A stretch of DNA of 64,000 nucleotides from contig NW_021167084.1 in the NCBI RefSeq assembly GCF_003711515.1, positions 724,621 through 788,620 on the forward strand. Reading direction: 5' to 3'. The stretch comes from Sodiomyces alkalinus F11 (Eukaryota > Ascomycota > Sordariomycetes > Glomerellales > Plectosphaerellaceae). The position numbers and the translations under genes were made by a program. This document shows positions 24,291 through 33,713 of the stretch, in pieces. Below the pieces are notes generated by a model. The model was given only the letters and a program-made list of their open reading frames with translations, was not told where the DNA came from and searched no databases. The first letter of the stretch is position 1, and every line of letters starts with the position of its first letter.

Positions 24291-25204
24291 TTTTATAAGG
24301 AACTATTACTAAAGACCCTGATTAGAGTAATATAAGCACCTGTAAGCGTTAAGAACTATAAGCACCGACGCTATAGCTACTAATAGCTCTATAGACTACT
24401 AGGCTACCGCCCTTAAGAGCTTAGACCTAAATAAGGGCGTTTAACCTAAGGGACGAACCGCTATCGAACTAAGTATTAGGCCTTATAAGGAGTATAACCC
24501 TAAGAAGAGTAGGTAGGCCTTCCTAGCGAGTAGTTTACCGTATCGCCTCTTTAAGGCCGTAGATAATAATACCCCTTATACTAGGTTTAGAGCTATCCTA
24601 AAGGACGGCTAGTAGATAGTTTAGGGACTCCTAGATAAGAATAAGAGCGACGGGTTAAACGTAGAGATTGTAGGACTAGCCGTATTATAGTCCCCTCTAA
24701 ATAATCTTATATAGCGAGCGGTATCTTAAAGTCCGTTTTATTTTAATATTAGCTTACCGGTTACGTAAAGATATTAAGGCCGATAAGTGGTAAGAGAAAG
24801 GCGCTATAGAAAAAGTGGTAAGTGCGGTAATTAGCCGTAGGTAAGGAGATTCGAGGCCTATAGTATTCCTTAATAAAGTCCTAAGCTAAGAACTGGATAC
24901 TAAAGGTAAGGCGGAGTTTATAACTCTTACCGATAAGGCACGGCGATATACTAAAACTAGCCGCTTTATCTCTATAATCTACTATATTAACGGTAACTAT
25001 TTCGTTAGCCTAATTATCGACTAGGAGACTTGGATTATATATAGATACGATAGTATATAATCTAACAGTAAAGGTAAATAACGCCTCCTTAAGGTCGCCC
25101 GCCTTACAATACTATAGTTAATATCTATTAGAGCCCCTAAAGAAGTAGTTAATAGTATAGCTAAGAAATTCTATATCGTCCCTAGCCCTATATAATAGGA
25201 TAGT
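24291..25204 (+). pseudogene. Unclassified RIP-degraded relic
   Basis: A plus-strand frame near 24410-24720 reads TAIELSIRPYKEYNPKKSR and LFKAVDNNTPYTRFRAILKD between stops. No family recognised. It ends where LINE homology begins (about 25205). It may be part of the same element as 21640-24290 in the other orientation, or the 5' part of a different one. Confidence 0.3.
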
Positions 25205-27718
25205 CAGGCTTAGCGTGGTAGCGTGGGGGTATAGCTTCGTAGATATAAGGAGACTATATCTTATAGTAATACGACTAGTAATCGTCTATTACGCCTCGAC
25301 CGTCTATAAGATAGGGGCTGGCCCCCGGCACGGCCCCGTAGCGGCACTTATAATGGTATAAAACCAGTGCCTCCGACTAATAGCCGGAGCCTATAAAGCC
25401 ATACCGGTTAGGGTCCTCGAAAAAGAGACTTTTATCCCCCCCCTTAACCTATACCTCTTAAGCCTAAGTACCCGGAAAGTCAGCCGGATATAAGAGGAGG
25501 GAACCGAAGATAGGATATTAGCTGGAGTATACGCCGTAGCGAGAGCTCTAGCGGCACCGAATCGGTATTATAGAACCTACGCGGCCCTCGCGTGGATAGC
25601 CTAACTTAACGCCCTACCGACCTAGACCGGAAACGCGACCCCGAGGAAAGCCTTTATAAGGGAATAGGGTCGAACCTAGGCAGAGGCACGGAGGCCCTAT
25701 ACCTATGCTATAATAGCACTAAGCCGCCCCCCATTATAACGCTCCCTCCGGAAATATAGAGGACTCCTAAAGCTATAGAGTGCCGTACTTACCTAAATTA
25801 GATTAGAAAAGTTAGGCCTATAAGCCTTCTTAGCTAAAGCGAGGGTACCAGAATTCCTAATAACACGGTGCCCTTATAGCGATAGAGGGGCGGAAATAGC
25901 GGAGTATATAGTGCTCTAGTACTAGGACGTGGCCGAGGAAGAGTGTAAGGAGCTTTTCGGCGCTATAGGGAGACTACTTACGATTAAAGGGGATCTATAT
26001 AACGTACTAGACTATAATATAGAAGCCGAGGCGATAGCTAAGTAGTTCCTATAACGGAAGAGGCTTAAAGACTTTCACCTCGCCCTGAAAGTTATAAAAG
26101 CCTATAAGAATACGGCGGTACTATAGCGGAGAAAAGGTAATATAACGGTCTAGTTAGTATTAAATAGAGCCTTACTAGCTAGGACCCCGGCGGTATTACA
26201 GCGTTGTTGGGCCGAAGCCCTCCCCCCTTTTTACTCCTCGCTAGTCTTATCCTTACCTCCTTTAGAGGCACTAATACCACTCTCGATATACTTAAGGTCC
26301 TAGAACCGGTTAGCTATACTACTACTATAGGGGCGCCGTAGTAAAACCGAAAGGGGACTACGTATATAGTTATCTATTAAGATACCTATTATACCCTTTA
26401 TACGGCGAGTTTAGCGGAGGATATCGTATAGGAGCGCCTTTAATGATAAAGTACCGCCACGGCTATAACCGGAAGGTAGCGCCCGGGAGACGGCCCGTCT
26501 AAAGGATAAAGCCGCCGTCTTTAGGCGCTCCTTAGCCTAATAGGTTATTAGTACGGTGCTACCACGATATCGAAGGGAGACTACTTACCGTAACAATACT
26601 ATTGCTACTAGTAGCCTTTACCGATAAATAGAGACTATAAATATCTATAAGACACTATTACTGCCTTTTTATAGTAGGGGGGACTTATCGACTAGTTAGA
26701 TTACCTCGATATACCGGCGGCACTACTACGGTATAGGGATAGCTTATATCCTTATAGGGACGTTGACTATTAGCTTACTAGAAGCACACGGCGTTAGTAC
26801 CGGTGGTATTAGTATAGGCTGAAACGTTATCGGGGTAGCTACCTAGACGCTTACTATAACGGAGATAACTACTATAGGTTAGCTGCTATAAAACCACTTC
26901 GGCACTACTAAGGTATATATACGGCATAACTCGAATAATATCTTACTTATAACGATTATTATTACTAAAAGGAGGTATCTACGGCTATTAGTATATTACT
27001 ACCACGGCACTACTACGATATAGAGATACTTATATTACGACTTTATTTACAGTTAATATTACGATTATTATTATTACTGCTATTACACTACCTAATTAAC
27101 CCCACGCTACTATAATACTACCTATAAACTACTATATACTAGATTAATCGGGGAAATTATAAATTAAGAATAGAAAAACTAAAAAATACTATTAGTTAGT
27201 ATAACGCCGCGATAGCAGGCCTTCGAGGCTATAAGTGTGAATATAATAAAGGATACCTATAACGTGCTTTATAGCGTTATAGAAAAGAAAAAAAAGAAAA
27301 GGAAAAGGACCTTAATTTCTATTATCTATCTACTATTTTTCGAGTATAAGCGGAGTCCTACCCTTCCTACCTACCGCCGGATATAGAAGGCACCCCCCCC
27401 CCCTAAGGGAGGTAAGAACGCCTGCCTCGTCTTTTCTTTATTAATTAAATAGAAGGAATAATAGGTATAGCCCCCGGGGATATAGGGAGGCCGAAGTTAG
27501 CATGCCGCGGCCGCTACATGGCGAAGATACCGCAGTACCCTTTCGGCCCCCGCCCCCTTACTAATAACCGGCCTAGGCTAACCCGAACTATAGCCTACTA
27601 CCCTTCTCGTTAGCTATTAGCCTAAAAGTGTAATCCAGATATACAGACGGGGCGAACCGGGGCTATATCGGCCCTATAATAGCACTACTCTAACTAAGGA
27701 CGAGTATAAAGGACGGTA
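25205..27718 (+). mobile_element. Tad-like LINE, plus-strand fragment truncated at both ends
   Basis: Reverse complement of the 3' third of LINE-1 and LINE-2 (homology starts opposite about 39730). Landmarks: GAYKAIPVRVLEKE-type segment at about 25400, and DRGAEIAEYI at 25880-25909, a C-terminal motif of fungal LINE polyproteins next to RNase H. It stops at 27718 about 190 bp before the family's usual 3' end and has no (TAA)n tail, so the 3' end was lost by rearrangement and not by reverse-transcription truncation. Confidence 0.75.
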
Positions 27719-28431
27719 TTGATGGTTGATCTGCCCGACGACCACCTCTCGGGAAGGTCGAAGGAACACAGGAGGGATAGTATCAAGGATAACTATCTTA
27801 ATATAAAGCTAAGTAATAAGGAGGCTAACTTTTACCTTCTCCTTATGCCTACGCCGCCTAATATCCGTAAATACGAAGCGTTTATTAACTCTAACGCGAT
27901 AGAGGAGGCTACGGCCACTTCGTCTTCTACTATCACGGCTACTCCGTCTTTTACTATCACGCTAAAGGGCGATAAGGCTACCGACGCTATAAATGCCGCC
28001 GCTACCACGGCGGCTATAGCTACCACGGCCGCTAGTAAGAAAAAGACGGCTGCTCGCTAAAAGGCTACGGCCGTAATAAAAGAATTACTAATAAGGACGT
28101 CTATATCTATTAACGACCTCTCTAAAAAGGGGCGTACGCGCTACTTATAAGATCGCCGTGTATACCGCGAGGAAAAGGTAAACTACGACGCGTAGTAGAA
28201 GAAATTTAATATGGTACGCTTATATATTAAAGGGACTATCTATACTATGTTATATAACCTCCTTATATAACTATAGGACGATAACGTAAATAACTTATAA
28301 GCCTGGATTACTCTCCTTTATGCGTATATAGGACCGACCCCTATAGACCTTTATAAGGAAGCCCTAATCCTATATCGACGATATACTACGCCTATAAAGG
28401 CTATACCTAAAGATATAGACGCGTGGGTTAT
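27719..28431 (+). pseudogene. Start of copia gag, detached and inverted relative to copia A
   Basis: Open from 27719 to 28060 (113 codons; MMVDLPDDHLSGRSKEHRRD...), then broken. From about 27990 to 28431 it is the reverse complement of copia B at 62940-63370, including the Lys-rich SKKKTAAR. It ends at GCGTGGGTTAT, exactly where copia B continues into the sequence found at 12101. The first about 80 bp are not RIPed. This is the missing gag end of copia A or of another copy. Confidence 0.7.
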
Positions 28432-28790
28432 TGTAACCAAGTGAAGACGTAGTGGCACTAGATCGTCAAGATAAAAATCAGATAAAGAGGTTAGTCCAGT
28501 AAAACCACGATGTATAACCAAAATATAACTAATACTGCTATAACCTTTAGCGAAGAAGTAGATCGGTAGTTACTATTCTGATCAGGGTAATGTAAGTTGA
28601 ACTGGAAAGATATCTTAAACGTAGAGTAAGTAATTATAAAAGAGGATAATAATTGAATAATAATCCCTTAATAGGGATGTCCGGCGCCTATCCTTAATAT
28701 ATATATATAGGAGGTAGATCCCGTAGCCTAGAAAAGAGGGTTATATAACCGTCTGCTAAACCACTCTAAAGCCGTATCTACGCGGTTATA
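28432..28790 (-). repeat. Ty3-like LTR, right copy, inverted
   Basis: 359 bp, reverse complement of 12102-12458. The plus strand begins TGTAACCAAGTGAAGACG and ends CGCGGTTATA. Its outer flank is copia gag ending in GTTAT (ATAAC on the LTR strand), the same target sequence found beside the left LTR. It therefore looks like the other end of the same insertion, now in opposite orientation. Confidence 0.75.
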
Positions 28791-30010
28791 ATACGGCCCC
28801 AGCCATCTCGTTTACGCCCTCGTAGCGTAGATAACTCCTAAAAAAAAAGCAGATATAAGTAAATAAACTAAGCAAACAGCTATCGTATACCCTTATTCCT
28901 CTAATCACCTCGTCCTGTACGTATACTTAGTTAGGGATTTTCTTAGCTCCGATTCCTCCTTATATACTATTCCCTTACTATCTTTATTAACTATATCCTT
29001 AAGATATCGCCTATCTAATCATCTACTTATGCCTTTACTTACGCTTTTATAGGGTTCGTCCTCCGACTATATAGTTAGGCTTACTAGCCTTCTTAGCCTC
29101 TTAATTAGCAGTAGCCTTATCTACTTCCTATTTAATCCCCGCGTTATAACGGAGCTATCCTTCCTAAGGTACTGCTCGAGGCGGCGGCAGATATAACGCG
29201 CTATTAGCTATTACGTCTTAGAGGCTAGCTCGGTACGGGTTATTAAAAGACTTAACCTATTCTTCCTTAGTATATAGATTTAGCCTAATAGGACTAACGC
29301 GCTTAGCTAGGGGCCGTATATCTACGAGTCTATAGTGAAGCAGGTAATAAGATATCTCCGTGCCTTTAGCCTAATATTTTGCCTCCTTTTCCTATTTATC
29401 TTAGATATCGTAGCTCCTCTTCTTTAAGACGGTAGCGGGCTTAGGCGCCTTTAAAGTCTTAAGCGTCTTCGGCGTTTTAGGAAGCGGTGCTTTCTTAACG
29501 GCTAAAGGCGTCTTCTTCGTAGCCTTACCCTTAGGTATTTAGAGCTCGAGACTACTAAGGCTTATATCTTCGATATTACTGCTATTATTAGATAGTATTA
29601 GAGGGTCCTAGAAACTCTGACCTGGCGTGCTGGTAAGGTCTATAATCTCGGGATTAGGGGAATTAGTAAGATTAATAGACTCCTCCTCGGCTTTAGGCGT
29701 CTTAGGAGTCTTATAACCCTTAGACGGGTTAACCGGTATCCTCTTCTTAGTCTTATTAATAGGCTAGAATCTAGTCGTCTTCGGGGCTTCGGGAGACGGC
29801 GTTACGGGCTTTATAGCTAGTTCTATATAGTGACCGAAGCCGAAGAGTTTACTAATATAAATCACCTAGCCTTCCTTAATATACTAAGTATATTCCCCTA
29901 TATTATTCCCGTAATAGCGGCCTTAAGTAAACCTACAAATCTTAGAGCTTTAAGGGAATAAATATCTCTCTTAGACTAAAGCTCTAATCTATTCTATAAT
30001 AAAAGGACTA
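28791..30010 (-). pseudogene. Unclassified RIP-degraded coding relic
   Basis: The minus strand shows a Lys/Pro/Thr-rich text (KRIPVNPSKGYKTPKTPK, TPKTLKTLKAPKPATVLKKR) followed by HYRLVDIRPLAKRVSPIRLN, with stops between. It lies on the inner side of the inverted Ty3-like LTR, so it could be the 3' interior of that element. It could also be the ORF1 of an unrelated LINE. Not resolved. Confidence 0.35.
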
Positions 30011-30014
30011 TAGG

Positions 30015-30150
30015 AGTAACTACCCTATTATTATTATTATTATTATTATTCTTACTCCGCTATCCTATCTAATCTAATCTATAGGAGCCTAATTTAGACT
30101 ATACGGTCCTTCTCGGGTAGCTATAGAGGGGAAAACCCGGGATCCCGAGG
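30015..30150 (-). mobile_element. 5'-truncated Tad-like LINE 3' end
   Basis: Starts on the plus strand with (TTA)n, then CTTACTCCGCTATCCTATCT and CTTCTCGGGTAGCTATAG, the same 3' terminus as LINE-1 and LINE-2, and breaks off in the GC-rich hairpin region. About 130 bp long. Extreme 5' truncation is normal for target-primed reverse transcription. Confidence 0.75.
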
Positions 30151-30288
30151 GTGAGGATTGTTAACGCCATGCCAGGTACATTATGAAGAGGATACCCGCT
30201 TCAATCGGCTCTGCCAGTCCCAACAGTCAATTACAACAGCATCTAATCCGTAACTGTTATCATACTCTGTAGGAGCTCCTTTATGCAG
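30151..30288. other. RIP-free island, no gene recognised
   Basis: About 140 bp rich in CA and TG (for example CAACAGTCAATTACAACAGC) between a RIPed LINE fragment and a TIR element. No ORF of note. Probably single-copy host sequence split by insertions. Confidence 0.5.
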
Positions 30289-30290
30289 TA

Positions 30291-31144
30291 AGTCCCCATC
30301 CCACCATATGGGACATACCCCCTTTTGGGACACCATTTTACACCAAAAACACTGTTTTTACTACTCCTGTTATCTTATAGACTAAAAGACTAAATATTAT
30401 AAAAATAAAACCCTATATGGATTACAAATCAAGTACTAATATTATATTTATAGCTTTTATATTTCGCTAGTATAAGAGCTATAATATAGCTTAGAAGTTA
30501 GGACTTGATTATTTATGTATTTTAGTATGTGTTTTCTTAGTAAACTAGAATATAACTAAGAATATTTATAATAGATTAGTATTATTCGTGAAAAGTATAA
30601 GTTATATATCAGAAAATAGCCTATAATTCATAGATACTACCGTATAACCCTTATAGAAAAGTATTTAGTATTCGAGAAGTTATTAAGTAATACGTGTAAG
30701 CCTATATAAAGATTTAGTAGGGGATATCTACTTTTAGTTACATTATATAAACTAGAGTATATAGTATTAGATCGGTAATAAATATATATAGTATAGAGTT
30801 CGAAGTTATTTCTAGTACTTAATTTATAGCTTTACCTATTCCTATTAATGTATAATTAATATTTATCCATATATTGTATTTTGTTAAGGTTTCCTAGTAT
30901 AATATATAGTCGCGCTAATAAATATAAATTTCTAACTTCTAACCCATACTATAGTATATATACGATATATATATATAAAACGTTAAACTAAAATACTAAT
31001 ATGTAGGTATTAATCTACTTAGGGGTTTAATGTTATAATAGTTTCTCTTTTACTTCGCAGGATAGTAGGGGTAGTAAAAGTAGTGTTTATAGTGTAAAGT
31101 GGTGTCCTAAAAGGGGGTATATCCTATATAGTGGGGTGGGGACT
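30291..31144. mobile_element. 854-bp TA-flanked TIR transposon (Tc1/mariner or Fot-like, non-autonomous or dead)
   Basis: The ends AGTCCCCATCCCACCATATG and (inverted) AGTCCCCACCCCACTATATA pair over about 85 bp, including ACCCCCTTTTGGGACACC against ACCCCCTTTTAGGACACC. TA flanks both ends. Differences are C/T or G/A. The interior is very AT-rich with no frame, so it is either a MITE or a transposase gene erased by RIP. The length suits a deletion derivative. Confidence 0.85.
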
Positions 31145-31437
31145 TATATAGTATAGGCACACGGACCACGATATGCTCCCTAGGAGATCTATGCCTGACT
31201 AAGGGGCTTCGGATCTCGGGGATCTCGGGGACCTCGGGTATTAGGATATAATAAGGGAGGATACCGGAAAAGACCGGATAGGATCTAAATAATATAGTAC
31301 CTATAACAGAGTCTTTACTACCTAAATTAAGGGTATAAGAGACTTATATAGATATAACTTAATATAATATATATACACGAAATTTCTACTCTATTAAGTT
31401 AATTATATAAGTGCTATTTTAATGTGCGATAGTTATA
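31145..31437 (+). repeat. Solo copia LTR
   Basis: 293 bp, reverse complement of the copia A left LTR. It begins GTATAGGCACACGGACC after a TATATA and ends GTGCGATAGTTATA. No copia interior adjoins either side. The TIR element at 30291-31144 lies directly against its 5' edge. Confidence 0.7.
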
Positions 31438-31750
31438 AGCCCGGTTTATAATGCCTAAACGATAGATATAAATCAAGCTACCCTTATTCTACTATAAAAA
31501 GTAATCACGTTTATATAAGCACTCTTAAATAACTACTATTAACCTAATCAGAGTAAATAAGCGATTAATTAACCTACTAACCTACCTATTAATTAATTAA
31601 TTAACCGATAAGTAAGTAAAGATATCTTCTAACGTATCTAACGCTAATTAAAAGGCAACCGCTACTACCCTTATTAACTAGAGGGATTAGGTAGCGTGGG
31701 AGCACGCCGTACACGGTAAATCTGCCTCCCTTGATACCGTTAATATTTTC
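31438..31750. other. RIPed to ordinary transition, no gene recognised
   Basis: AT-rich, with an ATTAATTAATTAATTAACC run near 31590-31605. CA and TG frequency rises after about 31730. No frame or repeat partner seen. Confidence 0.4.
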
Positions 31751-32490
31751 GACTTCGTGGGGACAAACTACCCCTTTATTAACCTAAATAGGTACACTGC
31801 TGTACGTAAACTGAGGGTGAGAGCCTCGGGAAAAAAGAAGACAGCGTACCAGTACTCCGTACCTACCGACCGTCCATCCGAGTCTAGACCCCTGGCATGG
31901 AATGACCTATCTCGTAGTTTTCCTGTCTCCATCGTTCGTTCGATCCAAGGTACAAAGTTATGATAGAGATGGGGTGCCCACTTCTTTCTGCCACGAGGGC
32001 AAGGAAGGTCGAAAGATGTCGACGTTGGCAATCCGAGGATGCACTTGATCAGGAGGGTCACTTACAACGTACTCCTTCAGGTCATGGGTCGATTTAACAT
32101 GATGCTTCATATTGGATGAGGATATTCCGACTACGCCGACTAGGATCCAGGTGCCGCAGCTGTGACACTAACTAATACTGTGTGCCCTTAATAAGAGCAA
32201 ACGACGACGACAACGACGACTACGATAACAATAACAACGTGGAAGACTTAGAGGACGCGGCAACCCACAAGGGTCAGGTAGTATAAAGGGAAGAGGACTG
32301 AGAGACATCGCGAGGACTACCTACTGATACCTGCCTACCGCAGGCTGACCCTACGGACTAATCGTTAGGTGGCAGTTAGGTATCACAGCTGTCCACCTGG
32401 AGTCTAGTCGGAATTATCCTCACCCTTCATATATATTCGTAATTCCATACACTGGATGGGTATACAGACCCTCGCTGCTTCGGGGCCAAG
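31751..32490. other. Unique DNA, no gene recognised
   Basis: Ordinary composition. Two overlapping short ORFs (31757-31963 plus, 31768-32061 minus) have no family features. An ACG/AAC-type microsatellite occupies 32201-32238. Confidence 0.45.
32201..32238. repeat. (ACG)n/(AAC)n microsatellite
   Basis: ACGACGACGACAACGACGAC followed by TACGATAACAATAACAAC. Imperfect triplet array outside any supported gene. Confidence 0.8.
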
Positions 32491-32493
32491 TTC

Positions 32494-32931
32494 CTAATAC
32501 CAGGCACGAGAATTAAAGAAGCGGCGGGGCGCATGTATAATTGAATATTCCCAAGCTCCCATGTTGGGCCAACGACCGTAAAAGCTATCATGGAAGTGCT
32601 TGGCGCTCTCTGCCTGTATTTCGTGCGGGTTTCGCTCCATGGCCCTAATGAACCTGGCTACGGACCCCGGCTTCTGCTCAGTTAACATTCGCACGCCATC
32701 CATCGAGCTTGTTGTTTCGGCGGATATGCCTGTGATGCAGCCTCGATCCGCCAAGGTCGTTTGCTGGGCGAGGCGATACTGTGAAGAACTTGGTTGCGTT
32801 TCTTGTCTGCTTGGCCTAGAAGAGAGGTCTGAGTCGTATGATATTGACTTGCTAAAGAAGACGTGGGCTGTATATTTAAATCTATAGACCCAGAGTAAAC
32901 ATACAAATAACAATATAAGAATGATAGGCAA
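32494..32931 (-). CDS. Hypothetical small protein with N-terminal hydrophobic segment
   Basis: 145 codons. The start MPIILILLFVCLLWVYRF could be a signal peptide or membrane anchor, followed by a Ser/Gln-rich stretch and a C-terminus ending RRFFNSRAWY. No family recognised. It lies in unRIPed DNA on the same strand as LCB1. A plus-strand ORF covers the same bases (32600-32887), and neither has clear codon bias, so this may be chance. Confidence 0.25.
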   Translation of the reverse strand: MPIILILLFVCLLWVYRFKYTAHVFFSKSISYDSDLSSRPSRQETQPSSSQYRLAQQTTLADRGCITGISAETTSSMDGVRMLTEQKPGSVARFIRAMERNPHEIQAESAKHFHDSFYGRWPNMGAWEYSIIHAPRRFFNSRAWY

Positions 32932-33084
32932 TAACTATGCCGGTATGCTATACTCTAGTCATAATACGTCTAGCATCGCACTGCAGAGAGTAAGCGTAAG
33001 CTTGACTCAGGTAGGTAGGCCATAACCACGAAGACGACACTCAAAATCCAAAGATAATTTCCTAAATACGCCCTAGAGCAAGTA

Positions 33085-33660
33085 TCACATAAAATATACG
33101 AGCTGGCTAGGTAGTAGCAGGCTTACGAAGTACAATCTAGTTCTCTTCCTGGATTCACCCAACAGGCCAGGAATAATCCCATCAAAGCCCTGACAAAGAC
33201 ATACGCTGAGTTTCGTTGTGTATGATCCAAAAGGTATGCCGAAGAAGCGGCGGTTCAGCGTGGAACCATTATCATTAATAAGGCTGTCTATAATATGCCT
33301 CTGGAAATCCCTCTCGATGCTCAAGGGAGGCGGTATCACACCTACCCCTGGAGACCGGAGCACGATCGCGCAACGCGAATGAGAGCTGTCTCTAACTACA
33401 CACAAAGTACCCTCTTCCTGGCAACACCCCACCCCGAGTCGCTCAAATAATCTATTGCCATGCCGTGTATGTCCTTTCCATTGACCCGCCTCTACCCCTG
33501 ACACCCAGAAATAGTGCCCATCCAGGCCCAATAGCCACTGCCGCGATAACTCAAGGGCAGAGGATGAAACGGAACGGGCGAGTTCCCTAAACCGACGACC
33601 TGGGTTTGGCACTCGGCGCCGAGTTCCGGGCAAGCATGCCCATCCCGGCAAAAATGACAC
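33085..33660 (-). CDS. Hypothetical ORF downstream of LCB1
   Basis: 191 codons, starting 54 bp after the LCB1 stop on the same strand. Parts read ALELSRQWLLGLDGHYFWVS and SLINDNGSTLNRRFFGIPFG. No domain recognised. Such close spacing would place it in the LCB1 3' untranslated region, so it may be non-coding. It is the longest frame here other than LCB1 and lies in unRIPed DNA. Confidence 0.3.
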   Translation of the reverse strand: MSFLPGWACLPGTRRRVPNPGRRFRELARSVSSSALELSRQWLLGLDGHYFWVSGVEAGQWKGHTRHGNRLFERLGVGCCQEEGTLCVVRDSSHSRCAIVLRSPGVGVIPPPLSIERDFQRHIIDSLINDNGSTLNRRFFGIPFGSYTTKLSVCLCQGFDGIIPGLLGESRKRTRLYFVSLLLPSQLVYFM

Positions 33661-33713
33661 CGATAGGACTCACGCCGGAGGACGCTTCATACGCCCAGGT
33701 CTCTAGAGGGAAC

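Noticed and set aside
6804..31437. Inverted near-300-bp sequences 24 kb apart, suggesting one giant TIR element or Starship-like cargo mobile
   Set aside because: The same sequence occurs beside copia B in LTR position next to a polypurine tract, so these are copia LTRs. No tyrosine recombinase or cargo genes lie between.
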